64,000 nucleotides of DNA from Oryzisolibacter sp. LB2S (lineage in GTDB: Bacteria; Pseudomonadota; Gammaproteobacteria; Burkholderiales; Burkholderiaceae_C), in assembly GCF_040732315.1 (NCBI RefSeq), contig NZ_CP160388.1, positions 3,778,278 to 3,842,277 on the forward strand, written 5' to 3'. The translations under genes were made by a program, and so were the position numbers. The notes under the pieces are model-generated. The model made no database searches. It saw only the letters and a list, made by a program, of their open reading frames with translations, and was not told where the DNA came from. Positions 50,373 to 59,319 of this stretch are shown one piece after another (the stretch's first letter is position 1; every line of letters begins with the position of its first letter).

Positions 50373-51373
50373 CAGATCACCTTGGCGCGCATCAGGTCGC
50401 CGATATGCACCACGCCCACGAGCAAGCCCTGCGGGTCGGTGACGAGCACGCTGGTGATGGAGTGGTGCTCCATGAGCTGGGCGGCGTCGGCCGCGAGCGC
50501 ATCGACGGCAATGGTGCGCGGGTGGGCGTGCATGACGTCCTGGGCGCTCATGCTGCGCAGGTCGGTGCCGGCCTCGATGCGCCGGCGCAGGTCGCCATCA
50601 GTGAAGATGCCTACGGGGTAACCAGCCGCGTCCACCACGGCGGCGGCGCCCATGCCCTTGGCGCTCATCTCGCGCATCAGCGTGCTGAAGTCGGCCTCGG
50701 GCGGCACGCGCGGCACCTGCTCGCCGCTGCGCATGACGTCACGCACATGGGTCAGCAGCCGGCGGCCCAGCGCGCCGCCGGGGTGCGAGCGCGCAAAGTC
50801 CTCGGGGCGAAAGCCGCGTGCGTCCAGCAGCGCCACGGCCAGCGCGTCGCCCATGGCCAGCTGCACGGTGGTGCTGGTGGTGGGCGCAAGATTCAGCGGG
50901 CAGGCCTCGCGCTCCACGCTGCAGTCGAGCACGAGGTCGGCATGGCGTGCCAGCGAGGACTGCAGGCCGCCGGTCATGGCGATCAGCGCCACACCCTGAC
51001 GCCGGAGCATGGGCAGCAGCACGGTGATCTCGCTGCTCTCGCCGCTGTTGGAGATGGCGAGCACCAGGTCGCCCCTGGTGACCATGCCGAGGTCACCATG
51101 GCTGGCCTCGGCCGGATGCACGAAGAACGAGGGCGTGCCGGTGGAGGCCAGCGTGGCGGCGATCTTGCGCCCCACATGGCCGCTCTTGCCCATGCCCATG
51201 ACGATCACGCGCCCTGTCGTGGCGAGCAGCCGCTCGACGGCCTGGACGAAGACCGGGCCCAGCCGCTGCGCCATGGATTGCAGGGCCGCGGCCTCGATGT
51301 CGAAGGTTTCACGGCCCAGGCGCAGGGCCTGGTCGGCATTGAAGGACGATGTGGCGGCGGAGCTTGCGAGCAT
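50372..51373 (-). CDS. kdsD: arabinose-5-phosphate isomerase
   Basis: 333 residues. SIS domain (VIVMGMGKSGHVGRKIAATLASTGTPSFFVHPAEASHGDLG) and two CBS domains at the C-terminus (VRDVMRSGEQVP... and AQDVMHAHPRTIAVDALAAD). It turns ribulose-5-phosphate into arabinose-5-phosphate, the first step to Kdo. First gene of kdsD-kdsC-lptC-SDR; divergent from the Kef-type antiporter with 47 bases between starts. Confidence 0.95.
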   Translation of the reverse strand: MLASSAATSSFNADQALRLGRETFDIEAAALQSMAQRLGPVFVQAVERLLATTGRVIVMGMGKSGHVGRKIAATLASTGTPSFFVHPAEASHGDLGMVTRGDLVLAISNSGESSEITVLLPMLRRQGVALIAMTGGLQSSLARHADLVLDCSVEREACPLNLAPTTSTTVQLAMGDALAVALLDARGFRPEDFARSHPGGALGRRLLTHVRDVMRSGEQVPRVPPEADFSTLMREMSAKGMGAAAVVDAAGYPVGIFTDGDLRRRIEAGTDLRSMSAQDVMHAHPRTIAVDALAADAAQLMEHHSITSVLVTDPQGLLVGVVHIGDLMRAKVI

Positions 51374-51420
51374 GGGCGGATTCTATCGGCCGCCCACCCG
51401 GCGCTCGGCTAGGATGGCGC

Positions 51421-53403
51421 ATGTCCTCACTCGCGCTGACGCTGCTGTATCTGCTGGCCGCCGTGCTGGGCGTGGTGGCCTGCCGCAGCCTCAAGCTGCC
51501 GCCCATGATGGGCTATCTGGCGGCCGGCATCCTGATCGGCCCGCATGCGCTGGCGCTCACGCAGAACTCCGAGGGCGTGCGCCATCTGGGTGAATTCGGC
51601 GTGGTGTTCCTGATGTTCACCATCGGCCTGGAGTTCAACCTGCCCAAGCTGCGCGCCATGCGCCGCCATGTGTTCGGCCTGGGGCTGCTGCAGGTACTCG
51701 CGTCCATGTTGGTGTTCACGGCTGGCCTGCTGCTGCTGGCGCGCCTGGGCGGCGTCTGGGACATGGGCTGGCAGACGGCGCTGGCGCTCTCGGGCACGCT
51801 GGCCATGAGCAGCACGGCCATCGTCGTCAAGCTCATGGCCGAGCGCGGCGAGCTCGAGAGCGAACATGGCAGGCGCGTGCTGGGCATTCTGCTGTTCCAG
51901 GATCTGGCGGTGGTGCCGCTCCTGGTGCTGATCCCGGCCCTGGGCTCCTCCCCCGACAAGCTGCTGCTGGCCCTGGGCCTGGCACTCGTCAAGGCCGTGG
52001 TGCTGGTGGGCGTGCTGCTCGTGGGCGGGCAGCGCGTGATGCGCTGGTGGCTGACCCTGGTGGCGCGGCGCAAGAGCGACGAGCTGTTCATGCTCAACCT
52101 GCTGCTGGTCACGCTGGGACTGGCCTGGCTGACCGAGCTCGCCGGGCTGTCGCTGGCGCTGGGCGCCTTCATCGCCGGTGTGCTGGTGTCCGAGACCGAG
52201 TACCGCCACCAGGTGGGCACGGACATCCGGCCGTTTCACGACGTGCTACTGGGCCTGTTCTTCATCACCGTGGGCATGATGCTCGACTGGCATGTGCTGC
52301 TGGAGCATTGGGCGCTGGTGCTGGTCCTGCTGAGCGCGCCGCTGCTGCTCAAGACGGCCATCATCGTCGCCCTGGCGCGCGGCCTGGGCGCCACCACAGG
52401 TGTGTCGCTGCGCACCGCGCTGTACGCGGCGCAGGCGGGCGAGTTCGGCTTCGTGCTGCTGTCGCTGATGCGCACGCACGACCTGCTGCAGCCCTCGCTC
52501 ATGAACCCGGTGCTCGCTGCCATGGTGCTGTCCATGCTGGCGACGCCGTTCCTCATCCAGTACAGCAACCGCATCGTCATGAAGCTCGTCGCGAGCGACT
52601 GGCTGCAGCAATCGCTGCAGGTGACGAGCATCGCGCGCCAGGCCATCAACACCAGTGGCCATGTGCTGATCTGCGGCTATGGCCGCTGCGGCCAGAACCT
52701 GGCGCGCATGCTCGAGCACGAGGCCATCCCCTACATGGCGCTGGACCTGGACCCCGACCGCGTGCGCCAGGCCGCCGCCGCGGGCGACTCGGTGGTGTTT
52801 GGCGATGCCACGCGCCTGCAGGCGCTCAAGGCCGCGGGCCTGGGCCGCGCCGCGGCCGTGGCCGTCACCTATCTGGACACGCCCGCGGCGCTCAAGGTGC
52901 TCAGCCATGCCGGAGCCCACGCACCCCATGTGCCGGTGGTGGTGCGCACGCAGGACGACACCCATCTGGACCGGCTGCAGGCCGCCGGCGCCACCGAGGT
53001 CGTGCCCGAGGCCATCGAGGGCTCGCTGATGCTCGCCGGCCACGCACTGGCCCTGGTGGGCGTGCCCATGCGCCGCGTGCTGCGCCTGGTGCAGGATCAG
53101 CGCGAGGCGCGCTACGGCCTGCTGCGCGGCTACTTTCACGGCGCCGACGACGACACTGTCACCGAGCGCGACCAGGAGCGGCTGTACTCCCTCACCCTGC
53201 CGCCGGGCGCGGCCGCCGTGGGCCATCGACTCGCCGAGTTTCCGCTGCACGCCATGGGCGCGCAGCTGATCAACGTGCGGCGCGCCAATGGCCGGCTGTC
53301 CGCCCCCGACGATGTGGCCGCGCTGGCCGAGGGCGACACCCTGGTGCTGTCGGGCCACCCCACGGCGCTGAGCCTGGCCGAGGAGAAACTGCTGCGCGGC
53401 TGA
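51421..53403 (+). CDS. Kef-type cation:proton antiporter (CPA2) with TrkA-N and TrkA-C domains
   Basis: 660 residues. Residues 1-390 are a 12-13 helix Na/H exchanger domain (MGYLAAGILIGPHALAL, FLMFTIGLEFNLPKL, GILLFQDLAVVPLLVLIPAL with the ion-binding Gln-Asp). A TrkA-N Rossmann domain follows (HVLICGYGRCGQNLARML, Asp-rich ALDLDPDRV) and then a TrkA-C domain (LYSLTLPPGAAAVGHRLAEF). It resembles KefB/KefC, glutathione-gated K+ efflux systems, but the small quinone-reductase partner is not adjacent. The conserved position beside kdsD is common in Betaproteobacteria. Confidence 0.9.
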   Translation: MSSLALTLLYLLAAVLGVVACRSLKLPPMMGYLAAGILIGPHALALTQNSEGVRHLGEFGVVFLMFTIGLEFNLPKLRAMRRHVFGLGLLQVLASMLVFTAGLLLLARLGGVWDMGWQTALALSGTLAMSSTAIVVKLMAERGELESEHGRRVLGILLFQDLAVVPLLVLIPALGSSPDKLLLALGLALVKAVVLVGVLLVGGQRVMRWWLTLVARRKSDELFMLNLLLVTLGLAWLTELAGLSLALGAFIAGVLVSETEYRHQVGTDIRPFHDVLLGLFFITVGMMLDWHVLLEHWALVLVLLSAPLLLKTAIIVALARGLGATTGVSLRTALYAAQAGEFGFVLLSLMRTHDLLQPSLMNPVLAAMVLSMLATPFLIQYSNRIVMKLVASDWLQQSLQVTSIARQAINTSGHVLICGYGRCGQNLARMLEHEAIPYMALDLDPDRVRQAAAAGDSVVFGDATRLQALKAAGLGRAAAVAVTYLDTPAALKVLSHAGAHAPHVPVVVRTQDDTHLDRLQAAGATEVVPEAIEGSLMLAGHALALVGVPMRRVLRLVQDQREARYGLLRGYFHGADDDTVTERDQERLYSLTLPPGAAAVGHRLAEFPLHAMGAQLINVRRANGRLSAPDDVAALAEGDTLVLSGHPTALSLAEEKLLRG

Positions 53404-53473
53404 TTACACTTTGCGCGGCCCCTTCACCGCCATTGTTCGCTGTCGCTGTTCACCGCCACCGTTGCACCCACCC

Positions 53474-54028
53474 ATGCCCCACTTCGACGTCACCGACTTT
53501 CTGCGCCAGCACATCCGCACCGTGCCCGACTGGCCGGCGCCGGGCGTGCAGTTTCGCGACATCACGCCACTGCTGCAGGACCCGAAGGTGTTTCGCGTCC
53601 TGATCGACGCCTTCGTGCACCGCTACATGGACCGCGCCATGCGCCCCGACGTGGTGGCTGGGCTGGACGCGCGCGGCTTCATCCTGGGTTCGGTCGTGGC
53701 CTATGAACTCAACGTGGGCTTCGTGCCCATACGCAAGAAGGGCAAGCTGCCCTTCACCACGGTGGAGGAGACCTACGAGCTCGAATACGGCAGCGCCACC
53801 GTGGAGCTGCATGCGGACGCCGTGCAGTCCGGCGACCGGGTGCTGCTGATCGACGACCTCATCGCCACGGGCGGGACCATGATGGCGGGCAAGAAGCTGC
53901 TCGAGCGGCTGGGCGCCACGGTGATGGAGGGGGCGGCCATCGTCGACCTGCCCGAGCTCGGCGGATCGGCCCGGCTGCGCGCCAGCGGGCTGCCGCTGTT
54001 CACGCTGGTGGACTTCAGCGGGCATTGA
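53474..54028 (+). CDS. apt: adenine phosphoribosyltransferase
   Basis: 184 residues. N-terminal VPDWPAPGVQFRDITPLLQDPKVF, AGLDARGFILG, and the PRPP loop VLLIDDLIATGGTMMAG are diagnostic. It salvages adenine to AMP. The ATG at 53474 fits the family length; ATTACACT upstream at 53404 is a possible -10 element. Confidence 0.95.
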   Translation: MPHFDVTDFLRQHIRTVPDWPAPGVQFRDITPLLQDPKVFRVLIDAFVHRYMDRAMRPDVVAGLDARGFILGSVVAYELNVGFVPIRKKGKLPFTTVEETYELEYGSATVELHADAVQSGDRVLLIDDLIATGGTMMAGKKLLERLGATVMEGAAIVDLPELGGSARLRASGLPLFTLVDFSGH

Positions 54029-54060
54029 GGCGCGGGCGCGCCCTGGCGCGCGGCCCGGGC

Positions 54061-54939
54061 TCAGCGCAGGTCGCCGTACTGCGTGCTGCTCAGGTCGGAG
54101 CCGCCGGAACCGCGGCCATCCTGACCGGGCATGACCGTATCTTCGAAGCCCGTGAGCACGGGCGTGGGCGCGAGCAAGGGGCCGCTGCGCGTGGCAACGC
54201 CGGGCTCCACCGCGGGCGCGTGCGCGGCGGCGCTCATCAGCGCCTGCTTGAAGGCTGCCATCTCGTCGGCCTCGATGGGATCGAAGCGCCCATCCCGCTC
54301 ATGCCCGGCCGGCACGGATGGTGCGGGCGCCGCCGGCGGAGGCACCAGGGGCGCCGGGCGCGTGGCCGCCGCCGGCGCGGCCTGGGATGCGGGCGCGGGC
54401 CGGACGATCACGGGCGAAGCGGCCGCGGCCGCCGCCGTGAACTCCGCTACGCGCGGTTGTGGCTGCGTGCCCGTGGAGGCCAGCCGCACCGCGTTGCCGA
54501 CAACGATCTGCGGGTTGCTGCGCCAGTAGATCGCCGGGATCACGATATCGAAGCGCGTCTTCGCGGACTGGGCGATCAAGGCCTCGATCTCGGTCAGGCG
54601 CTCCATGTCGCTGCCGTATTCGGGCGCCAGATCGACCATCACGAGGAACTGGGCGCCGCGCTGGTCGAGTGAAAGCACCTTGAACTTGTAACCCGCCGAC
54701 AGCACACCGGCGCGCACCATGGCGTCGCGCACGGCGGTGTAGAGCAGCTCGCGGCGCCCAGTGCGCTCGCTGCGGCGCAACTGGTCTGCCGCGGCCGCGG
54801 ACGCAGATGGCGGTGCGGTTCGGCCATTGCGGCCCGGCGCCGCCGCAGCGGCATCGTGGGCAACCAACGGTCCAGGCGCAGCATCCGCACGCTGCGCCTG
54901 GGGCTTGGATTTGCGAGTCAACCAGCTGAACAAGGACAT
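54061..54939 (-). CDS. conserved protein of unknown function, low-complexity Ala/Pro-rich
   Basis: 292 residues from the ATG at 54939 (MSLFSWLTRKSKP). An ordered core of about 110 residues is seen (GRRELLYTAVRDAMVRAGVLSAGYKFKVLSLDQRGAQFLVMVDLAPEYGSDMERLTEIEALIAQSAKTRFDIVIPAIYWR), alpha/beta in character, between an Ala-rich N-terminal linker and a Pro/Ala-rich C-terminal half with a final MPGQDGRGSGGSDLS. No signal peptide or membrane helix. I do not recognise the family. Convergent with apt. Confidence 0.8.
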   Translation of the reverse strand: MSLFSWLTRKSKPQAQRADAAPGPLVAHDAAAAAPGRNGRTAPPSASAAAADQLRRSERTGRRELLYTAVRDAMVRAGVLSAGYKFKVLSLDQRGAQFLVMVDLAPEYGSDMERLTEIEALIAQSAKTRFDIVIPAIYWRSNPQIVVGNAVRLASTGTQPQPRVAEFTAAAAAASPVIVRPAPASQAAPAAATRPAPLVPPPAAPAPSVPAGHERDGRFDPIEADEMAAFKQALMSAAAHAPAVEPGVATRSGPLLAPTPVLTGFEDTVMPGQDGRGSGGSDLSSTQYGDLR

Positions 54940-55045
54940 GCCACGTTTTCCGCGAATAATTGCTAAAAGTGTCAGTAAGTGTACAGCGATGGCCTTCGGC
55001 AGGGTACGCAGGGTTTGCCTTCGGCCCGCGAAGACGGATGGGTTG

Positions 55046-55543
55046 TCAGGTGGATGCAACGCGTCGCCCGCTGTGGCTCAGGCGCTTGGCCTGAACCGCG
55101 GCGATGGCCATGACCAGCGGCAGCGCCACCGCCGGCTGGCGGTGGGCCAGTTCGTTGAAGCGAATCGCGCTCAAGGCCCACAGCTTGCTGGCCGCGCCCG
55201 CCTGCACCGTCGCGCTGCGCGGCCGGTGCGAGAAGAATGCACCCTCGCCGACCACCGATCCCGGGCCGACGATGGCCAAGCGCAGGCGCTGGTTTTCATC
55301 CTCGAAGTGCACGGTGAGGTTGCCGCTCTCGATCAGGTACAGGGTGCGGTCCGTCGAGCCCTGCTCGAACAGCACCCGGCCCGCGGCGACATGCACGGGC
55401 TGCAGGTAGCGTGCCAGCAGGACCCATTGCTCGGGACTGAGCGAATTGATCATGCAGTCCTCGCCGACCGACTGGTCCATGGCCTGCGCCAGGCCCGTCA
55501 GGTCACCGCCGGGCGTGGGAGTGAAGCTGTTGGCAATGTTCAT
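55046..55543 (-). CDS. cyclic nucleotide-binding domain protein
   Basis: 165 residues, a single cNMP-binding (CAP-like) beta barrel: PVHVAAGRVLFEQGSTDRTLYLIESGNLTVHFED, then the phosphate-binding cassette GPGSVVGEGAFFSHRPRSATVQA in which the Glu and Arg of the consensus G-E-x...R-S-A-T are kept. There is no C-terminal DNA-binding helix-turn-helix, so it is a stand-alone sensor or an adaptor, not a CRP regulator. It lies between mnmE and the unknown protein, all on the minus strand. Confidence 0.85.
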   Translation of the reverse strand: MNIANSFTPTPGGDLTGLAQAMDQSVGEDCMINSLSPEQWVLLARYLQPVHVAAGRVLFEQGSTDRTLYLIESGNLTVHFEDENQRLRLAIVGPGSVVGEGAFFSHRPRSATVQAGAASKLWALSAIRFNELAHRQPAVALPLVMAIAAVQAKRLSHSGRRVAST

Positions 55544-55613
55544 GGGAGTTCAACGGTAGCGTGCCCGTCGCCGGGCCACAAGGGTTCATCGAAGTTGTCT
55601 GTCCTGGGCCACA

Positions 55614-57014
55614 TCACTTGCCGATGCAGAAGCTCGAAAAGATCACGCCGAGCAGGTCGTCGGCACCGAACTCGCCGGTGATGGTGTTGAGCGCGTTCTG
55701 CGCCAGGCGCAGCTCCTCGGCCAGCAGGTCGAGCGCCGGGCCGTCGCTGTGCAGCTGGGCGGCCGCCTCCATGAGGTGGGCGTCGACGGCGCGCAGGGCC
55801 TCGATATGGCGCGCGCGGGCAATGTACACGCCCTCGGCCGCGCCGGACTGCCAACCCGCCAGCTCCAACAGCTGCCGGCGCAGCGCATCCAGCCCCGCGC
55901 CGGTGCGCGCCGACAGGTGCACGGCGCCATGGCCGGCCACCGCCGCGGGCAGGGACTGGCGGCAGGCATCGAGCTTGTTCCAGACGTCGATGACGGGCAC
56001 GGCGCCCGGCAGTCTTTCGGCCAGGGTGCGGGCGATGGCTGCGTCCGCGGCCATGTAGTCAGGGGCATCGAGGCGCGTGAGGTCGTGCAGGAACAGCACG
56101 GCGTCGGCCGCGGCGATCTCGTCCCAGGCGCGCGCGATGCCTATGCGCTCAACCTCGTCCTCGCTCTCGCGCAGGCCGGCGGTGTCGATGATGTGCAGCG
56201 GCACGCCCTCGATCTGTATGGTCTGCTGCACCTTGTCGCGCGTGGTGCCGGCGATCGGCGTGACGATGGCCAGCTCGGCCCCCGCGAGCGCATTGAGCAG
56301 CGAGCTCTTGCCCGCGTTGGGCTGGCCCGCGATGACCACCTTGATGCCCTCGCGCAGCAGCGCCCCCTGGCTCGCGCGGCCCATCACGGCGGCCAGGGTT
56401 TGCTGCAAATTTAATAGCTGTCCGCGTGCGTCTGCCTTGCGCAGGAAGTCGATTTCTTCCTCGGGAAAGTCGAGCGTGGCCTCGACCAGCATGCGCAGGT
56501 GGATGAGGGCGTCACGCAGGCCGTGGATCTCCTGCGAGAACGCGCCCGAGAGCGAGCGCCCCGCGCTGCGCGCCGCGGCCTCGGTGCTGGCGTCGATCAG
56601 GTCGGCGATGGCCTCGGCCTGTGCCAGGTCGATCTTGTCGTTGAGGAAGGCGCGCTCGGTGAACTCGCCCGGCTCGGCCAGGCGCAGGCGTGGCAGCAGG
56701 CCCTGGGCCGCCTCCAGGCAGCGCGCCAGCAAGAGCTGCAGCACCACGGGGCCGCCATGCGCCTGCAGCTCGAGCACGTCCTCGCCGGTGTAGCTGTGCG
56801 GCGCGGGGAAGAACAGCGCCAGCCCCTGGTCTATGGGCCGGCCCGCGGCGTCGGGAAACGGCAGGTAATGCGCCTGGCGCGGCTGCAGCGCGCGCCCGAA
56901 CAGCCCCTGCACCAAGGGCACCAGCCCGCGGCCCGACACGCGCACTATGCCCACGGCCCCGCGCCCGGGGGCGGTGGCGATGGCGGCAATGGGGTCCTGG
57001 TGGCGGGCGAGCAT
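55614..57014 (-). CDS. mnmE: tRNA-5-carboxymethylaminomethyl-2-thiouridine(34) synthesis GTPase MnmE
   Basis: 466 residues. N-terminal folate-binding domain (DPIAAIATAPGRGAVGIVRVSG), helical domain, inserted G domain with GQPNAGKSS (G1), IAGTTRD (G2 region), DTAGLRE (G3), NKLD (G4), and the invariant C-terminal FCIGK. With MnmG it modifies wobble U34 of several tRNAs. It is usually next to yidC; here about 3.9 kb of other genes intervenes. Residues about 187-203 coincide with a dispersed repeat. Confidence 0.96.
   Translation of the reverse strand: MLARHQDPIAAIATAPGRGAVGIVRVSGRGLVPLVQGLFGRALQPRQAHYLPFPDAAGRPIDQGLALFFPAPHSYTGEDVLELQAHGGPVVLQLLLARCLEAAQGLLPRLRLAEPGEFTERAFLNDKIDLAQAEAIADLIDASTEAAARSAGRSLSGAFSQEIHGLRDALIHLRMLVEATLDFPEEEIDFLRKADARGQLLNLQQTLAAVMGRASQGALLREGIKVVIAGQPNAGKSSLLNALAGAELAIVTPIAGTTRDKVQQTIQIEGVPLHIIDTAGLRESEDEVERIGIARAWDEIAAADAVLFLHDLTRLDAPDYMAADAAIARTLAERLPGAVPVIDVWNKLDACRQSLPAAVAGHGAVHLSARTGAGLDALRRQLLELAGWQSGAAEGVYIARARHIEALRAVDAHLMEAAAQLHSDGPALDLLAEELRLAQNALNTITGEFGADDLLGVIFSSFCIGK
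56405..56456 (-). repeat. dispersed-palindrome match inside mnmE
   Basis: On the minus strand: AAATCGACTTCC, TGCGCAAGGCAGACGCACG, CGGACAGCTATTAAATTTG. It encodes RKADARGQLLNL in the helical domain. Spacing between flanking conserved blocks (EEEIDFL and QGALLREG) is the same as in E. coli. Confidence 0.6.
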
Positions 57015-57047
57015 GGCGGGGCTTTCAACGATGCGCAGAGCACCGCA

Positions 57048-57221
57048 TTATTGACGCTGGCGCCCCACCGGCCGCAGGACTCGCTGGGCAGGCTTGTCGC
57101 TTTGCGCCGTGAGCTTGTCCTTGATTTCTGGGTTCATCGGCAGGCCGATGACCTGGCTCTTGGGCAGATCTGGGTTCATCGGCAGGCCGATGACCTGGCT
57201 CTTGGGCAGAATCAGAGACAT
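57048..57221 (-). CDS. small protein with a duplicated 14-residue unit, unknown function
   Basis: 57 codons (MSLILPKSQVIGLPM... ending RVLRPVGRQRQ). The unit LPKSQVIGLPMNP occurs twice because of a 42-base direct DNA repeat. It follows the degraded frame at 57224 by 2 bases, in the same direction, as genes in phage or conjugative modules do. Product unknown; it may be non-functional. Confidence 0.4.
   Translation of the reverse strand: MSLILPKSQVIGLPMNPDLPKSQVIGLPMNPEIKDKLTAQSDKPAQRVLRPVGRQRQ
57127..57210. repeat. perfect 42-base tandem duplication
   Basis: Two adjacent copies (57127-57168 and 57169-57210) with no visible difference, so the event is recent. Since 42 is a multiple of three, the frame is preserved. 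Confidence 0.9.
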
Positions 57222-57223
57222 GA

Positions 57224-57361
57224 TCAACTTTGCAGCAGCCGAGTGCCGTCTTGCGAGGTCACGACCTGCAGCTCCACCTTGAGGTCGGGGCGCTTTGGCC
57301 GCTTGCTCACCACACCGGCGATGGCGTCGCTGATCTTCACCGAGAAGCGCCGGCGCTCGCC
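57224..57361 (-). pseudogene. 3' fragment of a gene, start lost
   Basis: Open for 45 codons (FSVKISDAIAGVVSKRPKRP... ending TRLLQS) with no start codon and a TAG immediately before it. Codon use is normal, so it looks like the C-terminal end of a truncated gene, perhaps phage-derived. Family not recognised. Confidence 0.4.
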
Positions 57362-57400
57362 CTACATTGGGGCAATCCGCTATCAGACGAGAGTTTCGCA

Positions 57401-58612
57401 ATGCATGTATGTGTCATGGGCGCGGGCATCGTGGGCCTGGCCACGGCCTACGAGCTGCAGCGCCAGGGAATGCAGGTCACCGTGGTCGACCAGGCCCAGC
57501 CGGGGGCCGGAACCAGCGGGGGCAATGGCGCGCAGCTGAGCTACAGCTATGTGCAGCCGCTGGCCGATCCGGGCATTTGGGCACAGTTGCCCAAGCTGTT
57601 GCTGTCGCCCGACTCGCCGCTCAAGCTGCGCCCGCGCTGGGATGTGCAGCAGTGGCGCTGGGGACTGGATTTCCTGCGCGCCTGCAACCGCCAGGCCTCG
57701 GAGCATGGTACGGCCACGCTGTTGGCGCTGGCGGCGCGCAGCCGCCATGGCTTTGAGCACATGCTGAGCAGCGAGGGGCTGGACTGCGACTTCTCGCGCA
57801 CCGGCAAGCTGGTGCTCTACGCGAGCCAGGCCGCGCTCGATGGTGCGCGGCGCCAGCTCGAGCTGCAGCGCGGCTGGGGCTGCGTGCAGGAGGCCGTGAG
57901 CCCCGCGCGCTGCGTGGAGCTGGAGCCGGCGCTGGCGCACTATGCGCCGCAGATCGCGGGCGCCATCTACACGCCCAGCGAATGTGCGGCCGACTGCCTC
58001 AAGGTCTGCCAGGGCCTGCACGCGCTGCTCGCGGCGCGCGGCGTGCGCTTTGTGCTGGACACGCGGATCACGGCGCTGACGCGCTCGGGCGCGCGCATCG
58101 CGGCCGCGCAGACCGACGCCGGCGCCATCGAGGCCGATGCCTTCGTGCTCGCGCTGGGCAGCGCCAGCCAGGCCCTGGCGCGCGGCCTGGGGCTGCGCCT
58201 GCCGGTCTATCCGCTCAAGGGCTACAGCATCACCTTCGACGCCGCGCCCGAGCCCGGCGCCGCGCCGCACGTGAGCGTGACCGACGCCGCGCGCAAGGTG
58301 GTGTTTGCGCGCCTGGGCGGGCGCATGCGCGTGGCCGGCATGGCCGAGCTGGTGGGTTATGGGCTGGACATTCCGCGCGCGCGCATCGACACGCTGTGCG
58401 CCGCCACGCGTGCACTGTTCCCGCGCAGCGGCCTGGGCGACGCGCTGCAGCCCTGGGCCGGCCTGCGCCCGGCCACGCCCACCGGCCTGCCGGTGGTGGG
58501 GCGGCACGCGCGCGGCCCGGCCAATCTGCTGCTCAACACCGGCCATGGCGCGCTGGGCTTCACGCTGGCCTTTGGCACGGCGGCGGCCGTGGCCGAGACC
58601 CTGACGTCGTGA
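57401..58612 (+). CDS. FAD-dependent D-amino acid dehydrogenase (DadA family)
   Basis: 403 residues. N-terminal FAD Rossmann motif VCVMGAGIVGLATAYELQRQGMQVTVVD, then GTSGGNGAQLSYSYVQPLADPG as in DadA, GYSITF in the substrate domain and a C-terminal FAD contact NTGHGALGFTLAFGTAA. It oxidises D-amino acids (probably D-Ala) to keto acids and passes electrons to the respiratory chain. The ATG at 57401 gives the typical length minus a few residues. No alanine racemase gene is nearby. Confidence 0.85.
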   Translation: MHVCVMGAGIVGLATAYELQRQGMQVTVVDQAQPGAGTSGGNGAQLSYSYVQPLADPGIWAQLPKLLLSPDSPLKLRPRWDVQQWRWGLDFLRACNRQASEHGTATLLALAARSRHGFEHMLSSEGLDCDFSRTGKLVLYASQAALDGARRQLELQRGWGCVQEAVSPARCVELEPALAHYAPQIAGAIYTPSECAADCLKVCQGLHALLAARGVRFVLDTRITALTRSGARIAAAQTDAGAIEADAFVLALGSASQALARGLGLRLPVYPLKGYSITFDAAPEPGAAPHVSVTDAARKVVFARLGGRMRVAGMAELVGYGLDIPRARIDTLCAATRALFPRSGLGDALQPWAGLRPATPTGLPVVGRHARGPANLLLNTGHGALGFTLAFGTAAAVAETLTS

Positions 58613-58624
58613 CGCAGCGCGCGT

Positions 58625-58945
58625 TCAGCGCGCATGCTGGTGGTCGTGTTTTTGGCGGTAGATGCGCCGGCTCTCGCGATCCTGCATGGCGTGCAGGCGT
58701 GCGCGCTCACGGCGGGTGACCTGTCCGTCGGCCTTGGCGCGTGCCTCGGCCGCGGCGACATGGTCCTGGCGATGCTCCAGCCGCGCCGCCTCGCGCTGCG
58801 TGAGCTGGCCCGAGGCCACGCCCTGCTCTATGCGGCGCTCCTGATTCTCCTGACGCTGGTCCACGCGTGGCGTGCTCTGCGCGTGGGCGGCGCCCAGCGT
58901 CCCCAGTACCAGGGTGGTGGCGAGTGCCAGAAAACGGATGTTCAT
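58625..58945 (-). CDS. small periplasmic protein of unknown function
   Basis: 106 residues. Clear signal peptide (MNIRFLALATTLVLGTLGAAHAQ), then a highly charged helical body with repeated pattern RxxxQxxRIxxGxxSGQLTxREAARLEHRQ and ADGQVTRRERARLHAMQ, each resembling a degenerate EF-hand-like loop. Such proteins are widespread in Burkholderiales without known role. Convergent with the DadA-like gene (12 bases apart). Confidence 0.8.
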   Translation of the reverse strand: MNIRFLALATTLVLGTLGAAHAQSTPRVDQRQENQERRIEQGVASGQLTQREAARLEHRQDHVAAAEARAKADGQVTRRERARLHAMQDRESRRIYRQKHDHQHAR

Positions 58946-59319
58946 GGTGTTGCTCCTTTGCGATGGGGGCGGCGGCGCGCGCTACTCCATGCGACGCCGC
59001 CTGTCCCATTCAACGCCACCACGCGGGCGCGGCTGACCACGGCGCGACACGCACAGGTAAAGCTTTGGCAAAGCATTGCGGCAGATCGCAACACCGATGG
59101 TGCTTGAGGCTGGCGGTCAGGTGGACGCGGACTTGGGCGGCGAATGAAGGCAGCACGTGATAAAAAAATTGACACACGCGAACGCCAAAGAGAATTTCCA
59201 ATCATTCAAGCGCCAAGGCTGACTTTCGTATCGGCAGTCAGCCGTAGCATGAAGCGCCAACCCAGCAAAAAGGCCCGCAGAGCGGGCCTTGGCTGAGTGG
59301 AAGGCGCGACGCGGCGCGA
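58946..59319. other. 374-base intergenic region
   Basis: It holds the upstream region of the small periplasmic gene on the left and the terminator of the solute-binding gene on the right. In between is an 8-bp inverted repeat GGCTGACT...AGTCAGCC (59217-59243). No gene seen. Confidence 0.5.
59265..59290 (-). terminator. intrinsic terminator of the solute-binding protein gene
   Basis: On the minus strand AAGGCCCGC-TCT-GCGGGCCTT followed by TTTT, 29 bases after the stop. Confidence 0.9.
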
